Shown piece after piece: positions 41,412 through 49,341 of a stretch of DNA of 64,000 nt. This stretch comes from Thermoproteota archaeon (GTDB lineage: Archaea; Korarchaeota; Korarchaeia; Korarchaeales; Korarchaeaceae). The translations under genes and the position numbers were made by a program. The notes below the pieces were generated by a model that saw nothing but the letters and a program-made list of their open reading frames with translations, searched no databases and was not told the DNA's origin. Numbering within the stretch: the stretch's first letter is position 1; every line of letters starts with the position of its first letter. The stretch spans positions 248,001-312,000 of the forward strand of contig JALSOH010000004.1 in assembly GCA_026986575.1 (NCBI GenBank), in the 5' to 3' direction.

Positions 41412-42647
41412 ATGCCAGAAGAAGTGGAAATACCTAAGGGTGAAGGGGTATTAGTGAGGTCACCAGCATCTATTAAACTCCTAAGCGGCAATATTGAGGT
41501 CTGGGGCGCCGAGTTCAATGAGATAGCAGTTCAGATGGACGGTGTTGAGCTACTAGTCACATCTTCCACTGACTCGAAAGTGGTTGTAGATGGGCACTAC
41601 GTGAAGTTGGAGAGCCCCATTCCGGACTGGTGGAGGGAGCTTCCTGAAATTGTGATGGACAAGAAGACCATGTTTATAGGCAGAGTTGACTCGGGCAAGA
41701 GCTCCACAATAGTTTTTACGATCAACAAGATAGTGAGAGGGGGTAGCACGGTCTCCATCATCGATTCAGACGTTGGCCAGTCAGATCTGGGACCGCCCGG
41801 GGTGATTTCCAGCAAGGATGTGGAAAAACCAGTAGCCCACACCAAGTTACTGGAACCGGACTTCATGTACTTCATCGGCGACAAAACACCAAGTGGCCAC
41901 TTCCTTCCAATGGTGAAGGGGCTCCTCAATGCCTTAGATAGGTCCAGGAGCAGGACCGTCCTGATAAACACAACGGGCTTCGTGGATGGAGGAGCGGCTA
42001 GGGCTCTGAAGAGGTTCAAAGTAGAGTTCTTGGATCCGGATATCTTGGTACTGATAGAGAAGGAAGAGGGAGACTTGGATCACATAGCTAAGATGGTTCC
42101 TAGGGATGTAAAGGTCCTGAAAGTCAGATCTCCCGTGAGAGATCTGACCAAAAGTAGGAATTACAGGATCGCTGTCAGGAGGGCCCTCCTGAGGAGGTAC
42201 CTATCTGGCGCCACTACGAGAAAGCTCGACCTCCGAGGAATCGAGCTGACGAACACGTTCCTAACGACAGGCAGGGCGAAAGACGAGTACATCCCATTCT
42301 TAGAGCGTATCTTGGGGGTGAGAGTGCGGTGGATGGAGGAGTCTCCCGACATGCTCATAGCGATCACGGAAGGCGAGGTCGACAGGAGGAAAATCGCAAC
42401 GCTCTCAGATCTCCTGAACAAAGAGGTGAGGGTGGGCCCAATGGATGTGTACAAGGGGCTCTACGTGGGTCTCATTCAAGGGAGAGAATGCAAGAGTGTC
42501 GGCATAATACAATCGATGGACATTAAGGAGGGTTGGATGAACATCTTAACCAAGTACGAGGGACCGGTAGATGGAATCGCACTGGGATACATCAGGTTTA
42601 ATGCTGAGGGCGAGGAACTCGGCTCAAGGGGGATGAACCTTCCATGA
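41412..42647 (+). CDS. clp1: Clp1/Nol9-type polynucleotide 5'-hydroxyl kinase
   Basis: A 411-residue protein. After an N-terminal beta domain (VEIPKGEGVLVRSPASIKLL) the P-loop reads FIGRVDSGKSSTIVF, followed by STVSIIDSDVGQSDLGPPG, the Clp1/Grc3 signature, and INTTGFVDGGAARALKRFK in the Walker B region. The C-terminal domain is beta-rich. The archaeal enzyme phosphorylates the 5'-OH of RNA and DNA with ATP or GTP. The stop overlaps the glycerate kinase start by four bases (ATGA), so both are co-translated although their roles are not obviously linked. Confidence 0.9.
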   Translation: MPEEVEIPKGEGVLVRSPASIKLLSGNIEVWGAEFNEIAVQMDGVELLVTSSTDSKVVVDGHYVKLESPIPDWWRELPEIVMDKKTMFIGRVDSGKSSTIVFTINKIVRGGSTVSIIDSDVGQSDLGPPGVISSKDVEKPVAHTKLLEPDFMYFIGDKTPSGHFLPMVKGLLNALDRSRSRTVLINTTGFVDGGAARALKRFKVEFLDPDILVLIEKEEGDLDHIAKMVPRDVKVLKVRSPVRDLTKSRNYRIAVRRALLRRYLSGATTRKLDLRGIELTNTFLTTGRAKDEYIPFLERILGVRVRWMEESPDMLIAITEGEVDRRKIATLSDLLNKEVRVGPMDVYKGLYVGLIQGRECKSVGIIQSMDIKEGWMNILTKYEGPVDGIALGYIRFNAEGEELGSRGMNLP

Positions 42648-44029
42648 GCTCCTCCTACATAAAAAATCTGGATGAGCTTGTTGACAACGGAGCGACTAGG
42701 AGGGACAAGGACGCCAGAAGGGCCCTGCTACTGGCCTTCGATAAGGCGATCACGGCTGCCGACGCTTATAAAGCGGTATTCTCCAGATTCTCGGATCAGG
42801 AGATAATATTCGGTACTTCATCCGTCGATATAGGATCCTTTGAAGGCGTTTACGTGGTGGGAGCAGGAAAAGCTGGAAGCATGATGGCTAAAGCCGTGGA
42901 GGACAGGATAGGGGATCGCATATCGTCCGGTTGGGTCAATGTCCCCGCTAAGACCGAGAAAGCCGTTTCCCTCTCGAAGATCATGTTGAATCCAGCCGGT
43001 CACCCAATCCCCGATGAGGGTAGCCTGAAAGGGGCTAAAGAGATCTTAGATACAGCTAAAAGGGCGGGAGAAAGGGACCTAATCCTCTCCCTGATATCGG
43101 GCGGTGGCTCTGCTCTAATGGAATACCCCATGGAGGGTATCTCTTTGAACGACCTACGAGAGATGAACAGGTTGCTCGTACTTTCAGGGGCGGATATCAG
43201 GGAGATAAACGCCGTCAGGAAGCACGTATCTCAGATAAAGGGTGGTAGGCTCGCCAAGGCCGCCTATCCGGCTACTGTCGTATCGTTGATAATATCCGAC
43301 GTCATAGGAGATCCCTTAGATGTTATAGCCTCCGGCCCAACTGCACCCGATGAGACGACTTTCGAGGACGCTTGGCAGGTGCTTGAAAACTATTCACTCA
43401 TCGATAAAATGCCGGAGTCCGTGATAAAAGTGCTGAAGCGCGGGTTAAAGGGTGAGATACCGGAGACCCCTAAGCCGGGCGACGAGGTATTCGATAGGGT
43501 CATGAACGTTATAGTGGCCAATAATCTGAAGGCCGTCCAGGCAGCTGAGAGGGCGCTGGTTGAGATGGGCTATAACGTGCTAGTGCTCGGCTCTAGGGCA
43601 CAAGGGGAGGCCAGACACATAGGTAAGTTTCTGGCAGGCCTTGCAGTCTCCATAGCGAAGGAGGGGCTGCCTCTCACCCCGCCTGCAGCCGTCATCTTGG
43701 GTGGAGAGACCACTGTGAAGGTGACTGGGCAGGGAATTGGAGGTAGGAATCAAGAACTGGTTTTAGGAGGGATCCCAACGATATCAGGTCTCGAGGGGGT
43801 CGTGCTGGGATCTGTGGGGACTGATGGAGTAGACGGAGTGTCTGACGCAGCGGGAGCGATAGCTGACGGCCGGACTTTGGAAAGAGCTCTCTCAGAAGGA
43901 CTGAGACCGGAGGTTTTCCTGAAAAATAACGACTCTCACACGTTCTTCTCGTGGCTCGGTGATGCTATCTTCACTGGTCCCACTATGACCAATGTGATGG
44001 ATGTTATGGGCTTGGTGGTTCAAGAGTGA
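42644..44029 (+). CDS. Glycerate 2-kinase (MOFRL family)
   Basis: A 461-residue enzyme of the GCK/MOFRL family: YVVGAGKAGSMMAKAVED, NPAGHPIPDEGSLKGAKEIL, LISGGGSALMEYPMEGI, NAVRKHVSQIKGGRLAKAAYP, SDVIGDPLDVIASGPTAPD, GIGGRNQELVLGG and GSVGTDGVDGVSDAAGAIAD. It phosphorylates D-glycerate to 2-phosphoglycerate, as in the semi- and non-phosphorylative Entner-Doudoroff routes of archaea. It has no paralogue in the window. It starts on the ATGA overlap with clp1 and all motifs are intact. Confidence 0.93.
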   Translation: MSSSYIKNLDELVDNGATRRDKDARRALLLAFDKAITAADAYKAVFSRFSDQEIIFGTSSVDIGSFEGVYVVGAGKAGSMMAKAVEDRIGDRISSGWVNVPAKTEKAVSLSKIMLNPAGHPIPDEGSLKGAKEILDTAKRAGERDLILSLISGGGSALMEYPMEGISLNDLREMNRLLVLSGADIREINAVRKHVSQIKGGRLAKAAYPATVVSLIISDVIGDPLDVIASGPTAPDETTFEDAWQVLENYSLIDKMPESVIKVLKRGLKGEIPETPKPGDEVFDRVMNVIVANNLKAVQAAERALVEMGYNVLVLGSRAQGEARHIGKFLAGLAVSIAKEGLPLTPPAAVILGGETTVKVTGQGIGGRNQELVLGGIPTISGLEGVVLGSVGTDGVDGVSDAAGAIADGRTLERALSEGLRPEVFLKNNDSHTFFSWLGDAIFTGPTMTNVMDVMGLVVQE

Positions 44030-44092
44030 AGCCTTCAACAATGATTTTTAAGTGGGGAAATCCCACCTATCTAGCGAATCCGTGGGGATAAC

Positions 44093-44401
44093 ATGCCGAG
44101 AAGGAACCCGAAAGGGAACGACTCCTCCCGAGGTTGGAAGGGGAGACTGGGCAGGAAGGCTAAGGGAAGCTTGTATGTGACCAGATTCGACAAGCCGGAG
44201 GAGAGATCCTCCTCTCTAAAGCCTGGGGACTTAATAGAAGTGCTGGTCCAGTCCGTCAACAGGAGGGGCGAGGGAGAAGGGATCTACAGGGGCAGACCCG
44301 TGGTGATAGTAGGCGCCGCAGACCCAGGAATCACCGTAACAGCTAGGGTAAGGAAGATCTCTGGTGGTAAGATAATAGCTGAGATGGTAGAAGTCCACTG
44401 A
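44093..44401 (+). CDS. TRAM-domain small RNA-binding protein
   Basis: A 102-residue protein with a basic, disordered start (NPKGNDSSRGWKGRLGRKAKG) and a TRAM domain: LKPGDLIEVLVQSVNRRGEG, GIYRGRPVVIVGAADPG, VTARVRKISGGKIIAEMVEV. TRAM is an RNA-binding beta barrel; small archaeal TRAM proteins can act as RNA chaperones in cold response. ATG at 44093 follows GTGGGGATAAC, and a TATA-like TTTTTAAG lies about 40 bases upstream. The TrmB-family gene starts one base after its stop, so both form one unit. Confidence 0.88.
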   Translation: MPRRNPKGNDSSRGWKGRLGRKAKGSLYVTRFDKPEERSSSLKPGDLIEVLVQSVNRRGEGEGIYRGRPVVIVGAADPGITVTARVRKISGGKIIAEMVEVH

Positions 44402-44402
44402 G

Positions 44403-45137
44403 ATGAACAGCGAAGACAGAACATTATCCAGTCTGGAGAGGCTTCTAAGAGAGTTGGGTCTCTCCTCGTACGAATCCAAGGCATTAGCTTATCTCGCCCT
44501 CTCTAGGGAACAGGTTAAGGCTAGCGATTTGAGCAAGGCTACAGGAATACCCAGAACCAAGGTGTATGCGGTCTTGGAATCCCTAGAAGACCTAGGCTTA
44601 GTGAAAGTGTTTCCCACTAGGCCGTTGAGGGCATCATCTCCTCCTCCCGAGCTTTTACCAACTCTACTCTCCGAGATGGTGGTAGAGGAAGCCCTCAGAA
44701 AGCTCTCGTTACTCAAGAAGATGTTCAAGATAGAGTTCAGCGAGGGCCTCTGGGTCCTCGGAGAGATCACCCTGCCAGTGGGAGGTAGGAACACCATAAG
44801 AAGGGTCTCCAACGTTCTGCTGAGGGATTTCAAAGACTTCCTTATTTTGGTAACCAATGGGGAAGGGGTAGAATTCGTACCCTTTGGTCTGAGGTGCAGG
44901 AACGTAAGCTTGGTTGTGGATAGTCCGGACACCTATGAGAAGCTGAGGAACAGGGGTCTCGGAACAAGAAGCGTCAGAATGGCAAATCCAGGACTCTTCG
45001 CGTTTGTCACCGAGAAATCAGGTCTTATATCCGATGAAAATATGATGAACGGATTTATCTCGACGGAACCAGGGCTAGTAAAGGCCCTCACGGTCCTTTT
45101 GAGGGCGCTATACCTGACCTCACCTGCTCTTAAATAA
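44403..45137 (+). CDS. TrmB-family transcriptional regulator
   Basis: A 244-residue protein. The N-terminal winged helix LRELGLSSYESKALAYLALS, SDLSKATGIPRTKVYAVLES, LEDLGLVKVFPTRPLRA is the classical TrmB HTH. It is followed by a short coiled coil (MVVEEALRKLSLLKKMF) and a C-terminal phospholipase-D-like effector fold without catalytic HKD motif. TrmB proteins sense sugars or other small molecules; the ligand here is unknown. It is next to the TRAM gene and not to a transporter. Confidence 0.85.
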   Translation: MNSEDRTLSSLERLLRELGLSSYESKALAYLALSREQVKASDLSKATGIPRTKVYAVLESLEDLGLVKVFPTRPLRASSPPPELLPTLLSEMVVEEALRKLSLLKKMFKIEFSEGLWVLGEITLPVGGRNTIRRVSNVLLRDFKDFLILVTNGEGVEFVPFGLRCRNVSLVVDSPDTYEKLRNRGLGTRSVRMANPGLFAFVTEKSGLISDENMMNGFISTEPGLVKALTVLLRALYLTSPALK

Positions 45138-45175
45138 AGGTTAAATCCCAACCCGTCAACGTGTGGGGGGATGGG

Positions 45176-45547
45176 ATGGACCCTGAGGAGAAGGAGGGTT
45201 GTGATTGGGAGCTTGAATTGCTGCAACTAAACTCCTTGCTCGATCTCCTAAGGTTAGCAGCGGCATCCAACTCCATTACAGTCCTGCTAGAGTTCAGGAG
45301 TGAGTCACTTGGAAAGAGGGTGATAGGTACCTTCGCGAACAACTACGGGGCTACGAAACCAGACATATTCTCCTACGTCCTCTATGAAGATGAGGATGAA
45401 GGAAGTTTCCTAGTATACAAAGCTGATGAGACGGGAGAGCAGTACAATTTCTCTAACGGAATTTCTCCGGCTGGCAGCATGGCCTTCCCCTTGGTGAAGC
45501 TCCCAAAGGAACCTAAATGGTTTTCAGAGAGGTTCTCCGATGAGTAG
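45176..45547 (+). CDS. Unknown acidic cytosolic protein
   Basis: About 123 residues, not recognised. It begins with an acidic helical part (DPEEKEGCDWELELLQLNSL, LDLLRLAAASNSI) and a beta-rich part (TVLLEFRSESLGKRVIGTF, FSYVLYEDEDEGSFLVYKAD). No membrane helix or signal peptide. ATG at 45176 is preceded by GGGGGGAT; GTG at 45161 is the longer option. Its stop overlaps the next gene's ATG region by eight bases, so both are probably translated together. Confidence 0.55.
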   Translation: MDPEEKEGCDWELELLQLNSLLDLLRLAAASNSITVLLEFRSESLGKRVIGTFANNYGATKPDIFSYVLYEDEDEGSFLVYKADETGEQYNFSNGISPAGSMAFPLVKLPKEPKWFSERFSDE

Positions 45548-45905
45548 GAGTAGGCTTCCCCTCGCAGCGCTTGTTTCTCTGGGCCTAATCTCAATAATAG
45601 CCGTTTCCCTCTCATACATCTCAGTCTCTTCGCTTAGGACAGATGTCGCTGGAAGCCTCTCCTGCATCGGTGAGGAGGCGATCTTAGAGGTGGTGAATAG
45701 GGGCGGGAGGATCACAGTCTACTACGTGAGCGTGATAAAGGGGGATCGTGTGGTGGAGCTTAGACGGGTGAATACGGTTCTAGACGAGGGCAAAGCCCTA
45801 AACCTGCGGTTAGAACTTCCTAAGGGTTCTAAAGTATCCATACTGCTGGATAAGGGGGTCATTCCGAACCTGTCTTGTGGGGAGAGAGGGCGCTCCCAGC
45901 CGTGA
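45540..45905 (+). CDS. Unknown protein with one N-terminal membrane anchor
   Basis: A 121-residue protein with an N-terminal hydrophobic segment LPLAALVSLGLISIIAVSLS preceded by RSR, so the rest is probably outside the cell. The outer part is beta-rich (EEAILEVVNRGGRITVYYV, KALNLRLELPKGSKVSILLD) with two Cys (SLSCIG and NLSCGE) that could form a disulfide. This resembles single-domain pilin-like or archaellin-stator-like beta domains only in general form; I cannot name a family. The gene overlaps the previous one by eight bases and ends 32 bases before tRNA-Pro. Confidence 0.55.
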   Translation: MSRSRLPLAALVSLGLISIIAVSLSYISVSSLRTDVAGSLSCIGEEAILEVVNRGGRITVYYVSVIKGDRVVELRRVNTVLDEGKALNLRLELPKGSKVSILLDKGVIPNLSCGERGRSQP

Positions 45906-45937
45906 AATAGTTTTATTCGATGAGTTCCTTACTGAGA

Positions 45938-46011
45938 GGGGCCGTGGTCTAGCTTGGTAGGATGCCGGCCTTGGGAGCCGGAGGTCCCGGGTTCAAATCC
46001 CGGCGGCCCCA
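45938..46011 (+). tRNA. tRNA-Pro (anticodon UGG)
   Basis: Acceptor GGGGCCG pairs with CGGCCCC, discriminator A at 46011. The anticodon arm CCGGC-CTTGGGA-GCCGG has TGG at 45972-45974. The T-arm CCGGG-TTCAAAT-CCCGG is standard. No intron, no encoded CCA. A TATA-like TTTTATTCG lies about 28 bases upstream. Confidence 0.97.
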
Positions 46012-46023
46012 TTTACGGGGATC

Positions 46024-46224
46024 ATGATGACAGTAAAGGTTTTCACCAAAAGAGGCCTGCTCAAGTTCCTGTCGTCCTACTTAGAGGATGCTGTTTACTC
46101 GGTTGAGATCGGAGAGAACAGCATCTCGATTCGTCGAGTCTCTCCAGTGACTGAAGGAACCTTGGGAATGAAACTGGACGATGAGACGGTTAATTACCTA
46201 ATCTCGAGGGGGGCAACCCTTTGA
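46024..46224 (+). CDS. Small protein upstream of PIN toxin, probable antitoxin
   Basis: A 66-residue protein (TVKVFTKRGLLKFLSSYLED, AVYSVEIGENSISIRRVSP, DDETVNYLISRGATL). It has no clear AbrB, RHH or Phd signature, and I do not recognise it. Its stop codon overlaps the TTG start of the PIN-domain gene (TTGA), the usual antitoxin-toxin arrangement, so antitoxin is the natural guess. It begins 12 bases after tRNA-Pro and may be cotranscribed or start just after it. Confidence 0.5.
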   Translation: MMTVKVFTKRGLLKFLSSYLEDAVYSVEIGENSISIRRVSPVTEGTLGMKLDDETVNYLISRGATL

Positions 46225-46610
46225 GGGCCGTGGTGGATACCAACGTGCTGATCCATGCCTACTTCAGTGATGCGGAGAGACACGACGAAGCTAGGAAACT
46301 TCTCATCTCATTGGACAAGTGGATAATTCCCTTCGTAGTCGTGGTGGAACTGTTCTGGTTCAGCAGAGGAGCCGGTCTCGATGCTAAAAGGACAAGGGAT
46401 TTGATACTGACGTATCTAGCGGATAAACGGGCTGAGTTGGCGTATAACGAGCTGGATGAGATCTTCGATTCCCTAGTATGCGAGGATCCATTGGACTGGG
46501 AGGATGAGCTCATACTATCCATAGCTGAGAGGGAAGGCGTTCCCCTAGCTACGTTCGATGGCAAGATGAGAGATAAGGCGGGAGGAAGGGGCATCCTAGT
46601 TATTCCATGA
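46221..46610 (+). CDS. PIN-domain ribonuclease (VapC-like toxin)
   Basis: A 129-residue PIN domain. Acidic residues are VVDTNVLIHAYF (first Asp), VVVVELFW (Glu) and DWEDELILSIAEREGVPLATFDGKM (bases 46494-46568; the two later Asp). The family cleaves RNA with Mg2+ or Mn2+, VapC toxins often tRNA or rRNA. The gene starts with TTG overlapping the stop of the small upstream gene. It lies between two tRNA genes, ending ten bases before the 3' end of the converging tRNA-Met. Confidence 0.85.
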   Translation: MRAVVDTNVLIHAYFSDAERHDEARKLLISLDKWIIPFVVVVELFWFSRGAGLDAKRTRDLILTYLADKRAELAYNELDEIFDSLVCEDPLDWEDELILSIAEREGVPLATFDGKMRDKAGGRGILVIP

Positions 46611-46619
46611 GTGAATTGG

Positions 46620-46728
46620 TGCCGGGGCCGGGATTTGAACCCGGGACCCCCGGATTTCCCAGCGGGAGCACCGTGGGCCCGACTCAACTTATGAGTCCGG
46701 TGCTCTAACCAGGCTGAGCTACCCCGGC
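46620..46728 (-). tRNA. tRNA-Met (CAU, elongator type) with 34-base intron
   Basis: On the minus strand acceptor GCCGGGG pairs with CCCCGGC; D-arm GCTC...GAGC; anticodon stem CCGGA/TCCGG; anticodon CAT (plus-strand 46691-46693). The loop is interrupted one base after the anticodon by an intron at about 46656-46689 that contains a G/C-rich hairpin core (GGGCCCAC...). Position 37/38 is the usual place for archaeal introns cut by the splicing endonuclease. Removing it gives CTCATAA, a perfect loop. The body matches archaeal elongator tRNA-Met rather than initiator. Confidence 0.93.
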
Positions 46729-46809
46729 TCCAGTGGAGTGGATGGATCACCGCACTAATAAAAATTGACCCTCACCATTGACGCGATTCACACGTACGAT
46801 CATTCACAT

Positions 46810-46896
46810 TCACAGGGGCCCACGCTCGGTGTGAGCTGGGAACTCCATCTCCGCTAAGGATTCGTTGATGTTCGCTCTCCTCATCGCGTGGGCCAT
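46810..46896 (-). CDS. Possible leaderless 28-residue peptide
   Basis: ATG at 46896 opens a 28-codon frame (AHAMRRANINESLAEMEFPA and HTERGPL). A good TATA (minus CCTTAAAAAT, centred near 46921) lies about 26 bases upstream, so transcription should start at or next to the ATG, giving a leaderless message. There is no SD. The frame is open further upstream but without a supported start. Coding status is uncertain; a short RNA from this promoter is the alternative. Confidence 0.3.
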   Translation of the reverse strand: MAHAMRRANINESLAEMEFPAHTERGPL

Positions 46897-46913
46897 GTAG
46901 GATTGGGCTCTCT

Positions 46914-46945
46914 GGATTTTTAAGGTTATGGAGATATTTTTAACG
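46914..46945. promoter_or_regulatory. Back-to-back TATA boxes between the 28-residue ORF and the Yip1-like gene
   Basis: Two TTTTTAA-type boxes lie 20 bases apart: ATTTTTAAGG (46916-46925), usable leftwards as CCTTAAAAAT, and ATATTTTTAACGC (46934-46946), usable rightwards about 30 bases before the ATG at 46971. This supports a transcript in each direction. Confidence 0.45.
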
Positions 46946-46970
46946 CATAAGCGAGTCGTACAACTCGGTG

Positions 46971-47690
46971 ATGGGCGTGGGCTTCGAAATATCTGAAGAG
47001 TTTGAAGAGGAAATCCCCTACTCACTCACCGATTACCTCCTTCAACCAATGAAGCTAGCCTCATCTGTCTTCAGGGCGCTGGTGATTAGGCCGAAGCTCA
47101 AGTACTGGTTAGTGGCCCTACTGATGGGCTCCGCTTTCACTGGCTTGGGCATGTGGATGGTATTTCAGAAGATAGAGATCAACTTGGTGGGCGGAGGGAA
47201 CATACCGGAGGAGGCCTTAGAGGCGGCCAAGGAGATGATGAACGTATTCATGAAGAATCCGGCAATCATCTACTTAGAAGCCCTTCTTTCGGAGCTCTTC
47301 ATACAGTTAGTAACTGCAGTGGTCCTCTTCGTGCTAGTAAAGCTCATGTCGGGCGAGGGAGGTTTCTCCTCATCGCTGATGGTGGCGGGCCTTAAGAACA
47401 TACCTTCGATACTCTCAGGGCTCCTGATGGCATACATAGGCTATATCATGCCCCCCGTGAGATGGGAGATAGACCTCTCCACCGGGAACGTAGGAGGGTT
47501 CGGTGGGGGAATGCCCCAAGGCCTTGAGGTACAACAGCAAGCCATAAACCTGCTGGTCTCCCTGTGGATGGTAGTTATCGTTTATTTGGCTTGCAGGTAT
47601 GGGTTCAAGATGAACAAGGGAAGATCTCTGCTTATCACGGTCATACTATGGGTAGTCCTCAACTTCACAGTATTCCTGAGTCTCCTGTAG
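46971..47690 (+). CDS. Yip1-domain-like integral membrane protein
   Basis: About 239 residues with five predicted helices: YWLVALLMGSAFTGLGMWMV, LFIQLVTAVVLFVLVKLM, LSGLLMAYIGYIMPP, LLVSLWMVVIVYLACRYGF and LITVILWVVLNFTVFLSLL. The order of a cytosolic N-terminus (DYLLQPMKLASSVFRALVIR), first helix, long outer loop and four packed helices with a polar G-E-G-G-F between helices 2 and 3 fits the YIP1 membrane domain widespread in archaea. Function unknown. ATG 46971 chosen over GTG 46968 because the TATA at 46940 puts the start of transcription about five bases before it. Confidence 0.6.
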   Translation: MGVGFEISEEFEEEIPYSLTDYLLQPMKLASSVFRALVIRPKLKYWLVALLMGSAFTGLGMWMVFQKIEINLVGGGNIPEEALEAAKEMMNVFMKNPAIIYLEALLSELFIQLVTAVVLFVLVKLMSGEGGFSSSLMVAGLKNIPSILSGLLMAYIGYIMPPVRWEIDLSTGNVGGFGGGMPQGLEVQQQAINLLVSLWMVVIVYLACRYGFKMNKGRSLLITVILWVVLNFTVFLSLL

Positions 47691-47703
47691 TCTAACCTTA
47701 CCT

Positions 47704-48528
47704 TCACTCCTCTCTATTTATCGAATAAAGGGCCAGATCCCTAAGCAGGTCTCTCTGGGTGGTATTCTCCAGTACCTCCAACCTCTCTATGGCTTCAGCG
47801 GCTAGACTGTTGGCCATCTCCTCCAAGAGCTCCTTCAATCCCTCCTCCTTAAGAAGAGAGGTAAGTTCCCCTGGAGACCCCCAGTCCAATAGATCGTCCT
47901 TTATCTGGTAAGCCATTCCCATATAGAGCCCGTATAAACCTAGGTCATCCGAGATATCGGGCCTACCGGCAATAACAGCGCCCAACGATGTGGCTGCCTC
48001 GAAAAGGACAGCGGTCTTGTACTTGAGTATCTCCAAGTACTCATCCAAGGAGAGGGGATTCTTGGCCTCTAACACTTGTACTTCCCTCATCTCCCCCACA
48101 GACATGAGCTTAGATGCTTTAGATAGGATTTCACCCACTCTTCTGTCTTCATACATGCTCGCTATATCTAGAACCAGCGATAGTATGAAGTCAGCCACGA
48201 GGATGGACATCTCGAACCCGTACTTCAGGTGGAAGGAGAACTCCCCTCTCCTCTGAGTGCTTCTGTCTATTATATCGTCGTGTATCAGGGAAGCCGCGTG
48301 TATGAGCTCTATTGCGGCAGCCGCGGGACCCGGATTTCCACCTCCACCACAGGCATCATGGACGATCAGGAGGAGAGCAGGCCTTACCTTTTTCCCTCCG
48401 CTCAGGAATTCCTTTAAGGGAAGGAAGAAAGGGGTATTCGACTCTTTATCCAATATCTCGTCGATAGCAATTCTAGCCTCGCTGACGTAGTGTTCCAGCG
48501 ATGATTTTATGCGGTCCTTTAACGCTAT
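47704..48528 (-). CDS. Geranylgeranyl-diphosphate-type polyprenyl synthase, apparent AUA start
   Basis: About 274 residues. First Asp-rich motif LIHDDIIDRSTQRRG, second YQIKDDLLDW; GGKKVRPALLLIVHDACG and KTAVLFEAATSLGAVIAG are also typical. It makes the C20 (or C25) prenyl chain of archaeal lipids. The coding sequence clearly extends upstream of the first usual start (TTG 48453), because LKDRIKSSLEHYVSEARIAIDEI in frame forms the first helix of the fold. The frame runs up to ATA at 48526-48528, which has GAGGTGA six bases upstream; beyond it a TGA follows. So translation may begin at AUA, or the gene starts at TTG without helix A. Confidence 0.85.
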   Translation of the reverse strand: MALKDRIKSSLEHYVSEARIAIDEILDKESNTPFFLPLKEFLSGGKKVRPALLLIVHDACGGGGNPGPAAAAIELIHAASLIHDDIIDRSTQRRGEFSFHLKYGFEMSILVADFILSLVLDIASMYEDRRVGEILSKASKLMSVGEMREVQVLEAKNPLSLDEYLEILKYKTAVLFEAATSLGAVIAGRPDISDDLGLYGLYMGMAYQIKDDLLDWGSPGELTSLLKEEGLKELLEEMANSLAAEAIERLEVLENTTQRDLLRDLALYSINREE

Positions 48529-48557
48529 GCGCGCTCACCTCAATAGTGGCTGCCGCG

Positions 48558-49301
48558 TCACTCCTCTAAAATAATGCTCCTCCTCTTGACCACCTTCTCG
48601 GGGTGCACAACTATTCCATTATCCGTAATCTCGAAGGGATGCCTCCTCATGGAGTGGGCGGTCCCCCTCATCTTCCATATTATGAGGCTCCTGACGAGCT
48701 CGCCATCCCACTCATCCAAGTCCAGTCTGATGATACCATCGGCTGCATGCTCGACTCCAGGGCCGCCGAACCCCCTCTCAGTGACCCCCACTTGGCTAAT
48801 CAGGATGGATGTAGTTCCCGTTCCCGATAACACCTTCTTCAGGAGGAGGACGGTTTTCCTCGCCACCACGGGCTTAGTCAGGTAGAGCGCGGTCACCGAA
48901 TCCACAACGACTCTAACAGCCCCTACCTCACTGATAGCGGCCTTCATTTCGTCTATGAGACTGTGGACATCCTCCGGGTCGGTAACAACGTACTTCTCCC
49001 TCTTGGCCGCTCCCCCTATGCCACCTGTGTATGCATCCACTATAGCGAACCTGCCCGCCTCCTCGTAAGGCCTAGGATCCCACCCGAATGCGGACATGTT
49101 AATCCTGACCTGCACCGGATGCTCCTCCAGAGCCACATAGACACCAGCCTCTCCATTCTTCAATCCATTGTACAGGTACTGCATCCCGAAGATCGTCTTT
49201 CCCGTTCCTGGCCCGCCTGAAAGGAGCACGACGTTCCTCTCAGGTATGCCTCCATTGAGGAGCTCATCCATGCCGGGTATGCCAGTCTTTACCCTCCTCA
49301 T
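48558..49301 (-). CDS. KaiC/RecA-like ATPase (single domain)
   Basis: A 247-residue single KaiC-type domain. [20 protein letters not shown] precedes Walker [36 protein letters not shown] has the catalytic Glu pair; Walker B is [22 protein letters not shown] and [11 protein letters not shown] complete the fold. Archaeal relatives are linked to signalling, motility or gas-vesicle control, but a particular role cannot be given. The gene is read towards the prenyl synthase gene with 29 bases between them, so they may be cotranscribed. Confidence 0.88.
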   Translation of the reverse strand: MRRVKTGIPGMDELLNGGIPERNVVLLSGGPGTGKTIFGMQYLYNGLKNGEAGVYVALEEHPVQVRINMSAFGWDPRPYEEAGRFAIVDAYTGGIGGAAKREKYVVTDPEDVHSLIDEMKAAISEVGAVRVVVDSVTALYLTKPVVARKTVLLLKKVLSGTGTTSILISQVGVTERGFGGPGVEHAADGIIRLDLDEWDGELVRSLIIWKMRGTAHSMRRHPFEITDNGIVVHPEKVVKRRSIILEE

Positions 49302-49341
49302 AAGCTCACCCGATTCTAACTACCTTTAAAGTAAGTTAATA

